From: Adineta ricciae
Lineage: Eukaryota > Rotifera > Eurotatoria > Adinetida > Adinetidae
DNA: 64,000 nt
Assembly: GCA_905250025.1 (NCBI GenBank)
Contig: CAJNOJ010000007.1
Coordinates: forward strand, 620,001-684,000
Reading direction: 5' to 3'
Every line of letters begins with the position of its first letter. Positions within the stretch are counted from its first letter, which is position 1. The notes beneath the pieces are model-generated. The model saw only the letters and a list, made by a program, of their open reading frames with translations. It was not told the DNA's origin and searched no databases. A program made the translations under genes and the position numbers. Positions 11,701-22,197 of this stretch are shown piece by piece.

Positions 11701-12210
11701 TACATCAAGATTTTCCACGTTGAGCTTTGTTTCATCGTCAGCTTTGAAAGCGATGCTTGCTGTTGCTGTTAGTGGTCCTTTAGTTAGGACTGGAATGGAA
11801 TGTTCAGAAGTCTCGGACGATGCTCGATCATCGTTCAACGATGTTAGTAATTTCCCGTCGTATAAGTGCTTTAGAACAATATCGAGTTCTTTGCGTCGTT
11901 CATCAGTATTTCTCACTGTTGTCGATGAACTCGAACGTGGTAAAGTTAAATTTAAACGGTCACGAAGTTCGTCAGTTAAGACAGTTGTTCGTGATGAATG
12001 CTCACTTTGTTCACTTTTTGATTTGTTAGAATTGTTAAATAATGTTGGAATGTTTGAATAACTCGAATAGTTTCTTGCTGGCAAAGTTTTTACTCCTTCC
12101 ATTGTAAAGGACGAAGCAGAATTGGAATGAAACGATGCGGCCGATGGTGCTTCAACGATGTCATCAATTAAATCACGATGTGAGGCACGACCTTCAGTTT
12201 TCGTAACCAT
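8764..12210 (-). CDS. coiled-coil protein with C-terminal CAP-Gly domain
   Basis: Thirteen exons add up in phase to 710 residues: 12210-11704, 11376-11218, 11155-10975, 10918-10797, 10573-10503, 10441-10212, 10161-9865, 9601-9587, 9540-9310, 9251-9206, 9149-8986, 8933-8888 and 8827-8764. The N-terminal 170 residues are Ser/Thr-rich. Heptad-like coiled coil spans about 170-400, including two related KKRNDELL/KQRNDELF segments, followed by a disordered Gln/Ser/Arg/His-rich linker. The last 75 residues are a CAP-Gly domain: VKFSRPGGKISKGIVKYIG, then SKHDGVYQGQRLFQC, then KPNKGVFV. CAP-Gly domains bind the EEY/F tails of tubulin and EB or CLIP proteins, so a microtubule or centrosome role is likely. 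An in-frame stop lies just before the chosen ATG. CLIPs and dynactin carry CAP-Gly near the N-terminus; I cannot assign a precise ortholog. Confidence 0.85.
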
Positions 12211-13383
12211 TTCAGACTATCTACAGTATAAATAATGGTATGAATGTAATAGGAGAGAAAGTAAATAAGAAAAAGGAGAGAGAAAAAAAAGACATTTCGA
12301 AACATACCCGGAGAAATTGTTCATTGTTATTCGTAAGTTTAGACTCAACTTTGAATATTTCTTTAGCAAAAAAAAAGAAAGGAGAGAAAGAAAAAGTCGC
12401 TGAATAGACGCAATTACAGTCGTATGCAATTGGAATATTTTTTTTTCGTTCGAGCATACAAAAAAAAAAAGAAGAAGCTCTAGAACAAAGACGAACAAAA
12501 ATACTTTTGTCGCATCGGTTATCGTCAACCATTGCCGTTTCTCTAAAATTACATCTTGACTCGTGTTCACATGAAATATGACTTTTCATTTCGCTTTCGT
12601 TTGTTTATTATTCGTAACCTGATGACAATTTCTTTGGCCCTTCACGAGTCTTCTCAAGCAGTTGAATAGCCAAGCCGAATTTCACTTACTTGACCAAAGT
12701 GGCTAGTGGCATTTTTTCTTTCTTTTCACATACCTCCATTTTCATTCAAATATGCATCACGCAACCAATGTACGCCATTCTCCAAAATTTCTCCTCGGTT
12801 TCTTCACGGGTTAATAGTAACTAAGAGATCGATCATCAACAGATGTCGTTTGTTAGCAGTACATTCGTCGACATTGTACGGAGAAAGTCTGAGTAGATTG
12901 TCATTGAAAAGATCAAATTCTAAAGGACACTGATACTATGTATCAGTTTGAATCAAAGAATAGACTTTGTATTCACACGAGCAGAAGAAAATACAAAGAT
13001 TATTTGTTTCTATTTTGCACTCTGTATATCGAGTAGAAATATTTGTTATTAACAAAAAGTATCATAGAGTACATGGGATGACATTCTTGTGAAATGTGGT
13101 CGTTTTGATAACATATATTTTGTTTTAAAACATGATCAATTTTGTTTGGCATCGAATATAATAAATAGAGTCTTATCTAGTTTGTTTTGAAAAAAAAATG
13201 AAAAGGAAATCACGATTATGAAAGTCACAAAAGAAAAGTAAGAACAATATAACAGTCGAATAAAGTAAAGATTAATTTTTCTTGGTTGTTTCTTTTTCAG
13301 GAAGACGATTTGTAGTCAAATATATATGAATGGATACATGTATAGAGAAATATATTGCAGGAATCAATATGGATGGCGAAGTT
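12211..13383. other. intergenic stretch, no gene seen
   Basis: AT-rich sequence with poly-A and poly-T tracts between the CAP-Gly gene start and the myotrophin stop. Open frames at 12217-12589 (-) and 12706-12933 (+) are low-complexity and unsupported. Confidence 0.45.
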
Positions 13384-16127
13384 CTATTTGTTCGATTTCT
13401 TTTGTTTTGCAATTAATTCACGAATTTCATTATTTGTACAACATTGATCATAGGGAAGACCATCCGGACTAGTGCCATTGACATCAGCACGCTAAAACAA
13501 GCGGAAAAAAGAAAGTTATTTGAAATATTTTTTCTGATTATCAACAAAACAGTAATTCTTATCGAGTCATTACATCAGACACGTATTCCTGTGATAAAAA
13601 AGATTATACGTTTGAAATAATCGTAATTTATATCGTTTTTTATGTGTATATAAGTATATAATCCAGAACAAACCAAAAAATACGCAATGAACGATAGCAA
13701 CGAACACAGAGAGAGAGAGAGTAGTCGATAGTCTAAATGGAGCACTGAAATGAAAATTAACTTCGTTATTTTTCGTTTTTTTTTAAAATTACACAATCAA
13801 ACTAGTTCAAAAAAAAACACACACAAACACAAAGAAAATGTGCTCTTGTGCATATATACATACGAGTAATAAGGATCATAATACCGAGATGGGAAAAAGA
13901 AAAGAAGACGAAATAAAGGTGACTAGACACACCGAGAAAATCGCATCCGATCAACACGTAGACTTTCTCCTGGCATAAAAGGAAGCGAATAGCGTTTTAT
14001 TTAACAAGTTTGCAACCGAGTTGTTGCGCAGCTAGAGCCACACAAACACCATCTCGACATGATTCACAGCCATGATGTTGTCCTTTTGGATTTCCAATAC
14101 GACGGTAGTGATTCGATCTTATTGGTGTTGATAAATCCGGATACTCATGATTATTAACAATGACGAACACATTTCGAATTACACGGCAGACCTCTTCGGG
14201 ATACCATAGTGGTGAACATATATCGCCACATTGATCACAATTTTGGGTGAATAGTTTGAAATAAAGAACATGTGATTTACAATCGTAGAAGAACGATATT
14301 TGTCCACGCATTGACGTCCAACAATGTCCACAGGCATTGCATTCAAATCGTACTTTGGCGATTTCAACATCACATAATGCATCCGACGGTAATTTACAGG
14401 TACCATCTACTGTTAATGGTACCAATACCCATTGATCTGATGTGAAATATCTGCCGAATGTAAGTTGAAATTCAGCATGAAATACCAAACACATATCGGA
14501 GCAGAATTCTTTTTTGCTTTCGTCGGATAATGTCAGCGCCAATTCGTAATCGTCTTCAGTCAATACTAATTCAGGTGACGATCTCGATGATGTCGTAACT
14601 GATTCTGAAAAACCAGACTCATCATCAGTCGTACTTGAACGATGTCTTGTCATTAAATCATCTTTTGTTGGTAATTCTTCTGCTTGAATACCATCGTTAG
14701 CGGCGTGTTTAGCTGATATGTGATCGACTGAACAGCTCGCCGATGAAGATAATTCAACTTCACGTACCATTTTTTTTGTGTTGAATAACGCGTATTTGTA
14801 ATTGTACTTGTTGGCCTTTTCTTCTTCTCGTGTATGAAACGCGCAGCGTCTTTTTTAAGCGAATGTTGCTGCATCGCTTCTTTATATAGTCGACGGGTTA
14901 AACCCTTGTTCGCTTTCTTCTACTTTTTACTCTTTCTCGCGTTCTTTTGCGCCGTCGACAGAATGAGTCATTTGGTGCGCATATTGCTCGTGTCCACATT
15001 AACGTGATCATCCGATTCTAAACGCTAGGCTCATATTTTATCGTTCTGTTCATTCTCATTTGCTTACAAAACAGAAGAAAAAAAATGGGAAGTGAAAGTG
15101 AAAGAGAACATCGAGTCATTTTTTTCGTCCGATAAGGACATTCCTATGATCCAATCCGACGTACAACTAGTTCATCTGCATGACCTTGATTATTCCTTGG
15201 TACGAAACAATTCCTTAATTCAACTGACAACTCTCGACAGCATTCAACAGATATCCATGTTGATTTAAAACATTTTTCCTTACGATATCATCGTATCTGT
15301 TCCCTTATGTAGTCAACAAAAGAAACACTAGAACGCATCACACCTTGCAGTAAAATCTATTTATAGAAAGCACGTTCTTTTTTCTATTCTGTCCCTTTCT
15401 CTCTTTTTTTCTCTCGTTAACGATCGTAGTTTTGATTATGTACTGGAGGGCCGTTTGAAGTATTACCAATGCAATCGATCGATGAAAGTAGACGTCAGAT
15501 ATAGTAGATGTGGATGGAACAAACAGATAGGAAACAACATGAACGAAAAATAGAAGAAGACGAAGAAAAAGAATTGTCAAACATACATCGGAAAATTTTA
15601 TCTGGGCCGCCTAGGAATGCTCGCGACAAGGGAATTAACTTATGTTAATGGGGGTAATCCAAAGGCAGATGTGTCTTTGTGTTATTAAATAAAGTAAATT
15701 CAGGATCAAATAGTAAACCACGAGCACAAACCTGTTCAAGAAGGTATTTCACACAGTCCGTATGGTCCTCATAGATTGCAGCAAGAAGTGGTGTCAAACC
15801 AAATTTATCTTTACTCTGTTAATTAAGAAGACAAAAGATTCGAAATGGATCGGTGATTCGCCTGATTAACTTACGTTAACGTTAGCACCGTTATTAACAA
15901 GTTCTTTCAATACATCGAAATTTCCTGCATCGGCTGCATAGTGTAATAACGATCGGCCATTCATTTGCTCATTCACCTTTCCCGGATGCTAGAGTAAAAC
16001 GAAGAAGTAAAAGAGATCTTGTGAAATGAATCCTTACTTCTTTGAGAAGAGTCTTCAATGATTGAAGTTCGCCTGTTTTCGCACACCATATCATGCTTTC
16101 ATTTGTACTGACTGTTGAATCACCCAT
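13384..16127 (-). CDS. MTPN: myotrophin, ankyrin-repeat actin-capping regulator
   Basis: Four exons, 16127-16038, 15988-15875, 15815-15732 and 13491-13384, each end in phase 0 and give 131 residues. Vertebrate myotrophin has 118. Exon 1 encodes MGDSTVS...MIWCAKTGELQSLKTLL. Exons 2 and 3 supply ankyrin repeats (NGRSLLHYAADAGNFDVLKELV; DKFGLTPLLAAIYEDHTDCVKYLL). Exon 4 gives the terminal capping repeat (RADVNGTSPDGLPYD) and a Lys-rich tail. Myotrophin (V-1) binds and inhibits actin capping protein in the cytosol. None of the exons is long enough to stand out as an open frame on its own. Intron 3 is 2,240 nt, far longer than the other two (49 and 59 nt), and contains a complete separate gene. 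Confidence 0.9.
13997..14770 (-). CDS. zf-3CxxC protein (RTP/ZAR1-like), nested in a myotrophin intron
   Basis: A single 257-codon exon. The N-terminal 85 residues are Ser/Asp/Glu-rich and probably disordered. The rest carries a zf-3CxxC zinc-binding domain: CNACGHCW at 144-151, CDQCGDIC at 178-185, and HHGCESCRDGVC at 232-243. Other cysteines lie at 90, 94, 125, 133, 164 and 195. The spacing matches the domain shared by vertebrate receptor-transporting proteins and zygote-arrest proteins. RTPs help chemoreceptors reach the membrane. ZAR1 proteins bind maternal RNAs. This protein shows no obvious C-terminal membrane anchor, so the ZAR1-type soluble form seems nearer. It lies entirely within intron 3 of MTPN on the same strand. 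Confidence 0.78.
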   Translation of the reverse strand: MVREVELSSSASCSVDHISAKHAANDGIQAEELPTKDDLMTRHRSSTTDDESGFSESVTTSSRSSPELVLTEDDYELALTLSDESKKEFCSDMCLVFHAEFQLTFGRYFTSDQWVLVPLTVDGTCKLPSDALCDVEIAKVRFECNACGHCWTSMRGQISFFYDCKSHVLYFKLFTQNCDQCGDICSPLWYPEEVCRVIRNVFVIVNNHEYPDLSTPIRSNHYRRIGNPKGQHHGCESCRDGVCVALAAQQLGCKLVK

Positions 16128-18131
16128 GATGAAAAATTATCAAATCAAATATTCAAAGAAATCTGAAAATAGTAGGTAGCATCTTGCCAGACAAAAAGCA
16201 TTAATTGTTGACAAAACAACATCTACTGATCGATTCCATGTAAACAAACTATTTCTACACATTTTTACTCCATTAACTTTAGGAGTTCTTTGCCCTATTT
16301 TGAGAATGTTGCATCATGTATGTTTTCTCGTCAATTACTGCTTATTTTCACTGTTTTCAATACGAAAAACATGACTTTCTTTCTTCATTACGCCAAATAG
16401 GCAAAAAAGTGAAACAATAAAGAAGAATACGAATGCTTGCTTTTTTAGGGCTATATCCGGAGGCATATACAATAGACGCAAGATACGGATGATTTGAAAG
16501 TAGAATTTCAAAATTACTCTCAATGCATTTACTCGACAGAGTGAATGAAATTTAAATGAATTTAGTTTTGAGTAAAAACAACATAAAAATCGAAAGAAAA
16601 ACTAAGATTCATTTATCAAATCAACATTCGGCGAACTATCCACTGGCTACAATTATTTATCAGCTACATTGGACAGACTCAGTCAATACCTAAATGACCT
16701 TCAGAGTTCTAAAGAAAAAATATTGGGTATCAGTTCATTTTAATTAACTGCTAGTCTTCATCTTACACAATAGATGATACATTGACAAGAAAAAAAGTCA
16801 TGAATATACATAAGATTACTACGCACAAAAGATTTCAATTTTATTGTCTCTTATCATCTTTTATCAAACTCGATGATAATCGAAGTGATTTATGATGATC
16901 AAAAACGTTTTCGTCTTCTACGTATCATTCGACGTCCTCATTATCCGAAAGTAAGCGTAAATTATGCTTTTGACTAACAAAGTGTTCATCATGATCCTAG
17001 GTCAAAACTAACTCATGCTTGACTTAACCTTAAGCCTAAATACGTTTTTGATTTGAGTAACTAGAGACTCGTGAACTGTAGACAAAATCAAGCATGACAT
17101 TATCGTCATTCGACTGTGATTTTCTCGAAAAGGGCGCGTAGCACCGAGTTGATTGATTCCACATTCGTCTTTTCTTTGTCATGGCGAAGAACTAAATAGG
17201 AAGAATTGGCAATCTCTGGAAATGAGAAGCAACTTATCTATTGTCGTCCCTTGGTATTACATTTAGCAATCTTGTTACATTCATGTTGATGTCAGAAGTT
17301 TCTCTTTCTTCTAGAAATATAGCGAACAAAAGATATATTAGTTTTTAGATTGATTTCTTCTTACACTTATCGACGATCATTTGCATCCTGAGATGATGAG
17401 AGAATTACTTAGTCGGAAAAAGCAAGTGTATTATAAAAAACGACTAGAATATGAATTTATTTTATTATTTATCTGTTCGCATACTGATCTCACCAATCGA
17501 ATTGTTTTCGAAGGATATGTAGCGCCATCTATGAAAAGACTTTTCTTCTCATATCAATCTGAATTATAGTTAAAGTAGGAAATCATAAGTGGAATCGGAT
17601 TTTCGGTCGAAAAAGTTCGATGATGTTTTTCGTGCAATCATTGGTTACTGGTTAAAATAAACAAATGACTGATCACATCAAATCGTTCTGTCATGATCAT
17701 GATGATTGCCATTCATCACACCCACCAAAATATTTTTATTTCTTTTCAATAGTTGCTGCAAAACAACTTCATTCGCGCTTGTTTTTTCTTTGTAGATCTC
17801 TATTTTTTTATGCTCAATTCAATCAAATAAACAAGGTAATAATTCCTTTTATTCGATAAATAATATATCACAATTTTTTGCAATTAATTATTTGTTTTCG
17901 TCCATTCGATTAAATTCTATGTTTTTAATGAATCTCTTCTACTCATATCCTTAGGAAGCCTATTGCATATCTAAGCAAAAAAAGCCTCATGGGCCGTTTG
18001 TAAGTATAACTGTTAACCTAACGAATGTACATGTAACTTTGTCAAATAGTGAATGTTCGACTTGTAGTTTTTTTTCATGTCTATTTCTACTTGCTTTTGA
18101 CATTCTAACACTTAATTGAAATTGATTTTGA
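16128..18131. other. 2-kb intergenic stretch, possibly with 5' exons of SLC66A2
   Basis: No independent gene is evident. Near 17837 a donor (AAG|GTAATA) and near 17957-17995 an acceptor-exon-donor arrangement (TTAG ... CCGTTT|GTAAGT) would splice in frame to the SLC66A2 exon at 18147. The transporter may therefore have upstream exons, but the predicted residues resemble nothing and I do not include them. The 62-codon frame at 17381-17569 is unsupported. Confidence 0.4.
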
Positions 18132-20032
18132 ATGCAGACTAAACTCTCCTCGTCATTGTTTAGTTTCGTCAATCACAAATATGATCGGCATCAGGTCGCA
18201 CTTTATCTCGGCATTGTTATTGCTTCCCTACTGCTTCATGTAACGAATGCTGCTACTAATGGCACGGAAGACAACGAAGGACTTCTTGCCACAGCACAGA
18301 ATTATTACAAGCAAGTTGTTGATCTTCTTCCCGGCAAATCGAATGAGAATTCAACGACAGTAAATCAAACTTCGAATGAAAATGGCACGACAACAACGTC
18401 GCAGCGAACAAACCGTTTCGATTTTCGAACTATTTTATCGATCACTGTTCGGCTCTTATCTCAAGCTTTGATTATCGTAAGTTGCGATAAACATCATGCA
18501 AAAGATTATGAAGATAAGAGATTTTTCACTAACAGCTTGTCAAAACAGTTGACCTGTTTTCTCAAAAAGTATTTAGTGTTAAAGTGTCTAGCGAACGTCA
18601 AAAAGGAAAAGTATTTTCCTGATATGTAATTGCGTACGACATGCCATGCCAAATGATATAAAACGTATTTAATTTCGTCGATGATCAAATTAGAAGAGAT
18701 TCATGACAGTTAGGCTTTCTACTTGGAAGAAGAAAAAAACAAGCGATTATTGATATCAGATATTATTATTATGCTCGGTTATTCGAGAACGAGGATGTTC
18801 TTTGTAAACAGATATTCATTCAAACTAAGAAGCCTTGAAACATATAAAAGATTGATCATGATTGACAAGGCTGTATTGACTAAATACTCGTATCCCTTTC
18901 AAAGATATATATTTTGTTTTCTACAATCAAATAAGTCAGTCAGTAGCTTAGATAACCAGACGATTGCATATACATAAAGTACGACATGTCTTCGAATATG
19001 ATATGATTATATAATACCTATGAATAATGAAAGCAAACCTTTTCAATAGGTCATATTCATATTACCTATACTTATAACAAAGATCATAGAAAAGAACAAA
19101 TGTCTGACGCCTTCTTTTTAGTTTGGTGGTGTTCTGCCTTATATTCCACAATATTTGATCATCAAACGTAAACAAAATGCAGAGGGTTTCTCGAATTATG
19201 TGTGTCTTACTCTGCTTGTTGCAAACATTATCCGTATTGAATTTTGGTTTGGCAAACACTTTGAAATACCTCTTCTTATACAATCAATCGTGATGATTCT
19301 ATGTATGCTTATTATGTTGGAACTGTGGACACGTATACATGCGTTAACAATGCGTCGACAACTCGATACGGAAGAAGGTGGAGCTGGCTCAAAAGAAATA
19401 TTAACTGATGAGTTTTTGGATAAGAAATTTACCGATTTCGAAGTCGATTATTTTTGGAGATGGACAACGTATGTGATGCGAAGAAATGTTTGATTAAGAA
19501 GACGATCATTTTGTTTGATTTAGATTTGCGAGTTATCTTCAGTTCTTATTTCTAATTACGTTCATTTTCAGTAAGTTAAAAAAAAAGAGCATCAATCCAC
19601 GAAGTTTTTTTTTATTTACTTATTTCATATCGGAATGTCAATCATGAATGTAAACGTTCTTTTAGGTATCATGACATGGCTACTTCTGAAAAATGTCGTC
19701 TATATCGAAACGATTGGCTTTCTAGCTGTCGTTTGCGAAGCACTTCTCGGTATACCTCAATTCGTACGAAACTTTCGTCTCAAGTCAACCGAAGGAATGA
19801 GTGTAAAAATGGTAAGAATTTGATCGGTTATGTTTTTCTCTTGTTTTATATGAAATTCTCATTGTAGGTTCTTTTGTGGGCATCCGGTGATATATTCAAA
19901 ACAGTCTATTTCATTATTCGCAATGCACCGAAGCAATTCTGGTTATGCGGTATCTTGCAAATCAGTATTGATGTTGCCATACTTTTTCAAGTTATGCTCT
20001 ACTCAAATAAATATCGATTTCGTCAACAATAA
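18132..20032 (+). CDS. SLC66A2: PQ-loop repeat transporter, SLC66A2 (PQLC1) family
   Basis: Exons 18132-18476, 19122-19468, 19524-19570, 19666-19811 and 19868-20032 add up in phase to 349 residues. The two PQ-loop hallmarks are visible: FGGVLPYIPQY opening exon 2 and LLGIPQFVRN in exon 4, followed by STEGMSVKMVLLWASGD, which is highly typical of this family. Seven hydrophobic segments are plausible. SLC66A2 acts in endosomal/Golgi membranes, where it has been linked to phospholipid-scrambling control. The N-terminal region before the first PQ loop is about 115 residues, against roughly 26 in the human protein. It has its own hydrophobic, signal-peptide-like segment and several N-x-S/T sites. 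The true start is uncertain because exon 1 may begin at an acceptor (AATGCAG) at 18146. Confidence 0.88.
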
Positions 20033-22197
20033 CGCGAGAAGCGAATCGAAGTATCACACGTATATCTATCTCCCGTTTGTTTGATCTTTAATTATATGAG
20101 TCTCTATTTGTTTGTTTGTTTTTTTTTGTATATGTCTCAATTGTTTTATTTATATTCTGAACGATTCAATGGAAAACAATGAATATGAGTGAAGCGCATT
20201 TTTCGTGTTAAATTTGCTTGATTAATGTTTACTTTGTGCTAATATCATTTCTTTTCTGTTCATTCGTCCATATCTTATATTTGTAAACGAACTATTACTT
20301 GTCCGTTTCACGTCTTCTTTTTCTAATAACAAACTCTTTGTTTTTATATATTTCAATCTTAACGAGAAAAAAGTCCTTTTTTTTTTAAAGTTTCATATTC
20401 ATTCTTTTTCTATCGATGTTGTATAAAAGCATCTTTCCTCTCCTGACATCGTCGTTAGTTGTGTCATACGTTGTGAAAATCGATCTTTCTCAAACAAACG
20501 AATGTTTTCTGAAAACTAAGATCTGAATTGACCGTGTTCTCTCCGCCCCTCCCAAAATGATTTTTCTGATATCCGGATATGTGACCGATTGAAATCTGGG
20601 ACACTTTCCGATTACCTCATCCGAACTTCAAGTGCTACCTCTTGAGAATGAGATGATTAATAATATCCGAAAAAAAATGTCGTTTCTTTCTGTTTATTCT
20701 TGGAATACTTCTAATGAGTGCTTTTAACTTGAGAAATATTCTCCTTGACATAAAATCTTATAGACACAAATTACAACGCGAAATATGATTTTGACCTTTA
20801 GCTATGCGATATAAAAATAACAATTTTCTTTTTTACATTATCTCACGCCTATGCACATTTGTGTATATTATTCCGATGGATATGTGTATGGGGGTTAAAG
20901 ATAACAAGATGTAATTTGATAAACAATATGAGGTGATGCATGAAAAAGAAAAGTTAATAGTTTGAACCATCGAGCTTCGCGTTGATATGGATTTGTGTTG
21001 CTTGAACTCGTGTTGGAAATGAAAATGAGAAGCAAACTGTGAGAATGATTGACATACATGCGCAATCATTCATTCATCCATCCAAACGTCTTCCCTAATC
21101 TACTTGTCTGAAATCGCGTTCGCTTTCAGTCGCGTGTTCAATGACATATGAGCGGCGTGTGCTCGCACAAATTTGATTATCGCCAACGCCAAAACCACGC
21201 CCTGTATGCATATTTGCATGTCAACACTTGCGTAATAATGCGTTTTTTTTGCTGTACGAAGAAGAAAAAAAGAAGAGTTTATTATGTGTTAGGCGGAAAC
21301 TGAAGTCTCACTCTGTCTTTGCTCATTTCTTTTTTTCTTTACGATTTTGTTTTACACATAGATCTGTACAGAATGAATGAGCAAAAGTGTGCAAAGTAAT
21401 GACACGCTCTTGTACATTTCAAATGTCGGTATATGTATACGCTTCAAATATGGAGTGTTGAAAAGAGAGGAAAGAAAAGAAGTAACAGAGAATGATCGAA
21501 ACAGAGAAAGAGAGAGAGAGAGAGAGGGAGGGTGGGGGGAAAGAGAAAGAAAGTCCAATCACTATCACACGGTTGATTGCCATGCGAAAGTGAGAAGAAC
21601 AATAATAAAAGCGACTTTAAACGAAAAAATGAACAACGATTATTAAGCATAAAACTTTCAATATCTACGCCTATGTTTAAACGAGGTATGTGTAATAGGT
21701 ATCTTTTAATGTTTACTGTATGTGAAAGACAAAGAATTTTCATCGTCGTACTTATTGTCTCATTCATTTTTAATCATAACTACTCGAAAGAAAGAATGAT
21801 TCGAGAGTTGAAAAAATGACATTATCACCCATATAAAATGTCATTTATGTTTCGTCATCGGATAAATTGATTGTCGACGGTTATGATGAACATGTCGTTA
21901 CCTATACCGCCATCGGGCTTCGGTTACTAGTGATAGTATGTATATGCATTTATACGTATATGTCACTAACGAAAAAAGAAAGGACAATGTAACATACAAC
22001 ATTCGACCGTTTATTTATATTCATTATTACTACATCATAGTTCATTTGTTATACAAATTCATTCGTAAGTTAGTCAGGTTATTCAATGAAGACAACGGTC
22101 TTCACATTCGTATGACAGAAGAAAGTTCCTGAGAGTAAAATCACGTCGATCAGAGTTGATAATCTTTAGTTCTTTTTCTTCTTGTTGTTGTTTTTAG
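20033..22197. other. 2.2-kb intergenic stretch upstream of TANC
   Basis: AT-rich, with a GA-rich microsatellite-like tract at about 21500-21550. An octamer-like palindrome lies at 21206-21219. The missing 5' coding exon(s) of TANC must lie in this stretch or further upstream. I could not identify them. Confidence 0.4.
21500..21550 (+). repeat. GA-rich simple repeat
   Basis: A purine tract of about 50 bp dominated by GA dinucleotides, then a G-run. Confidence 0.75.
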
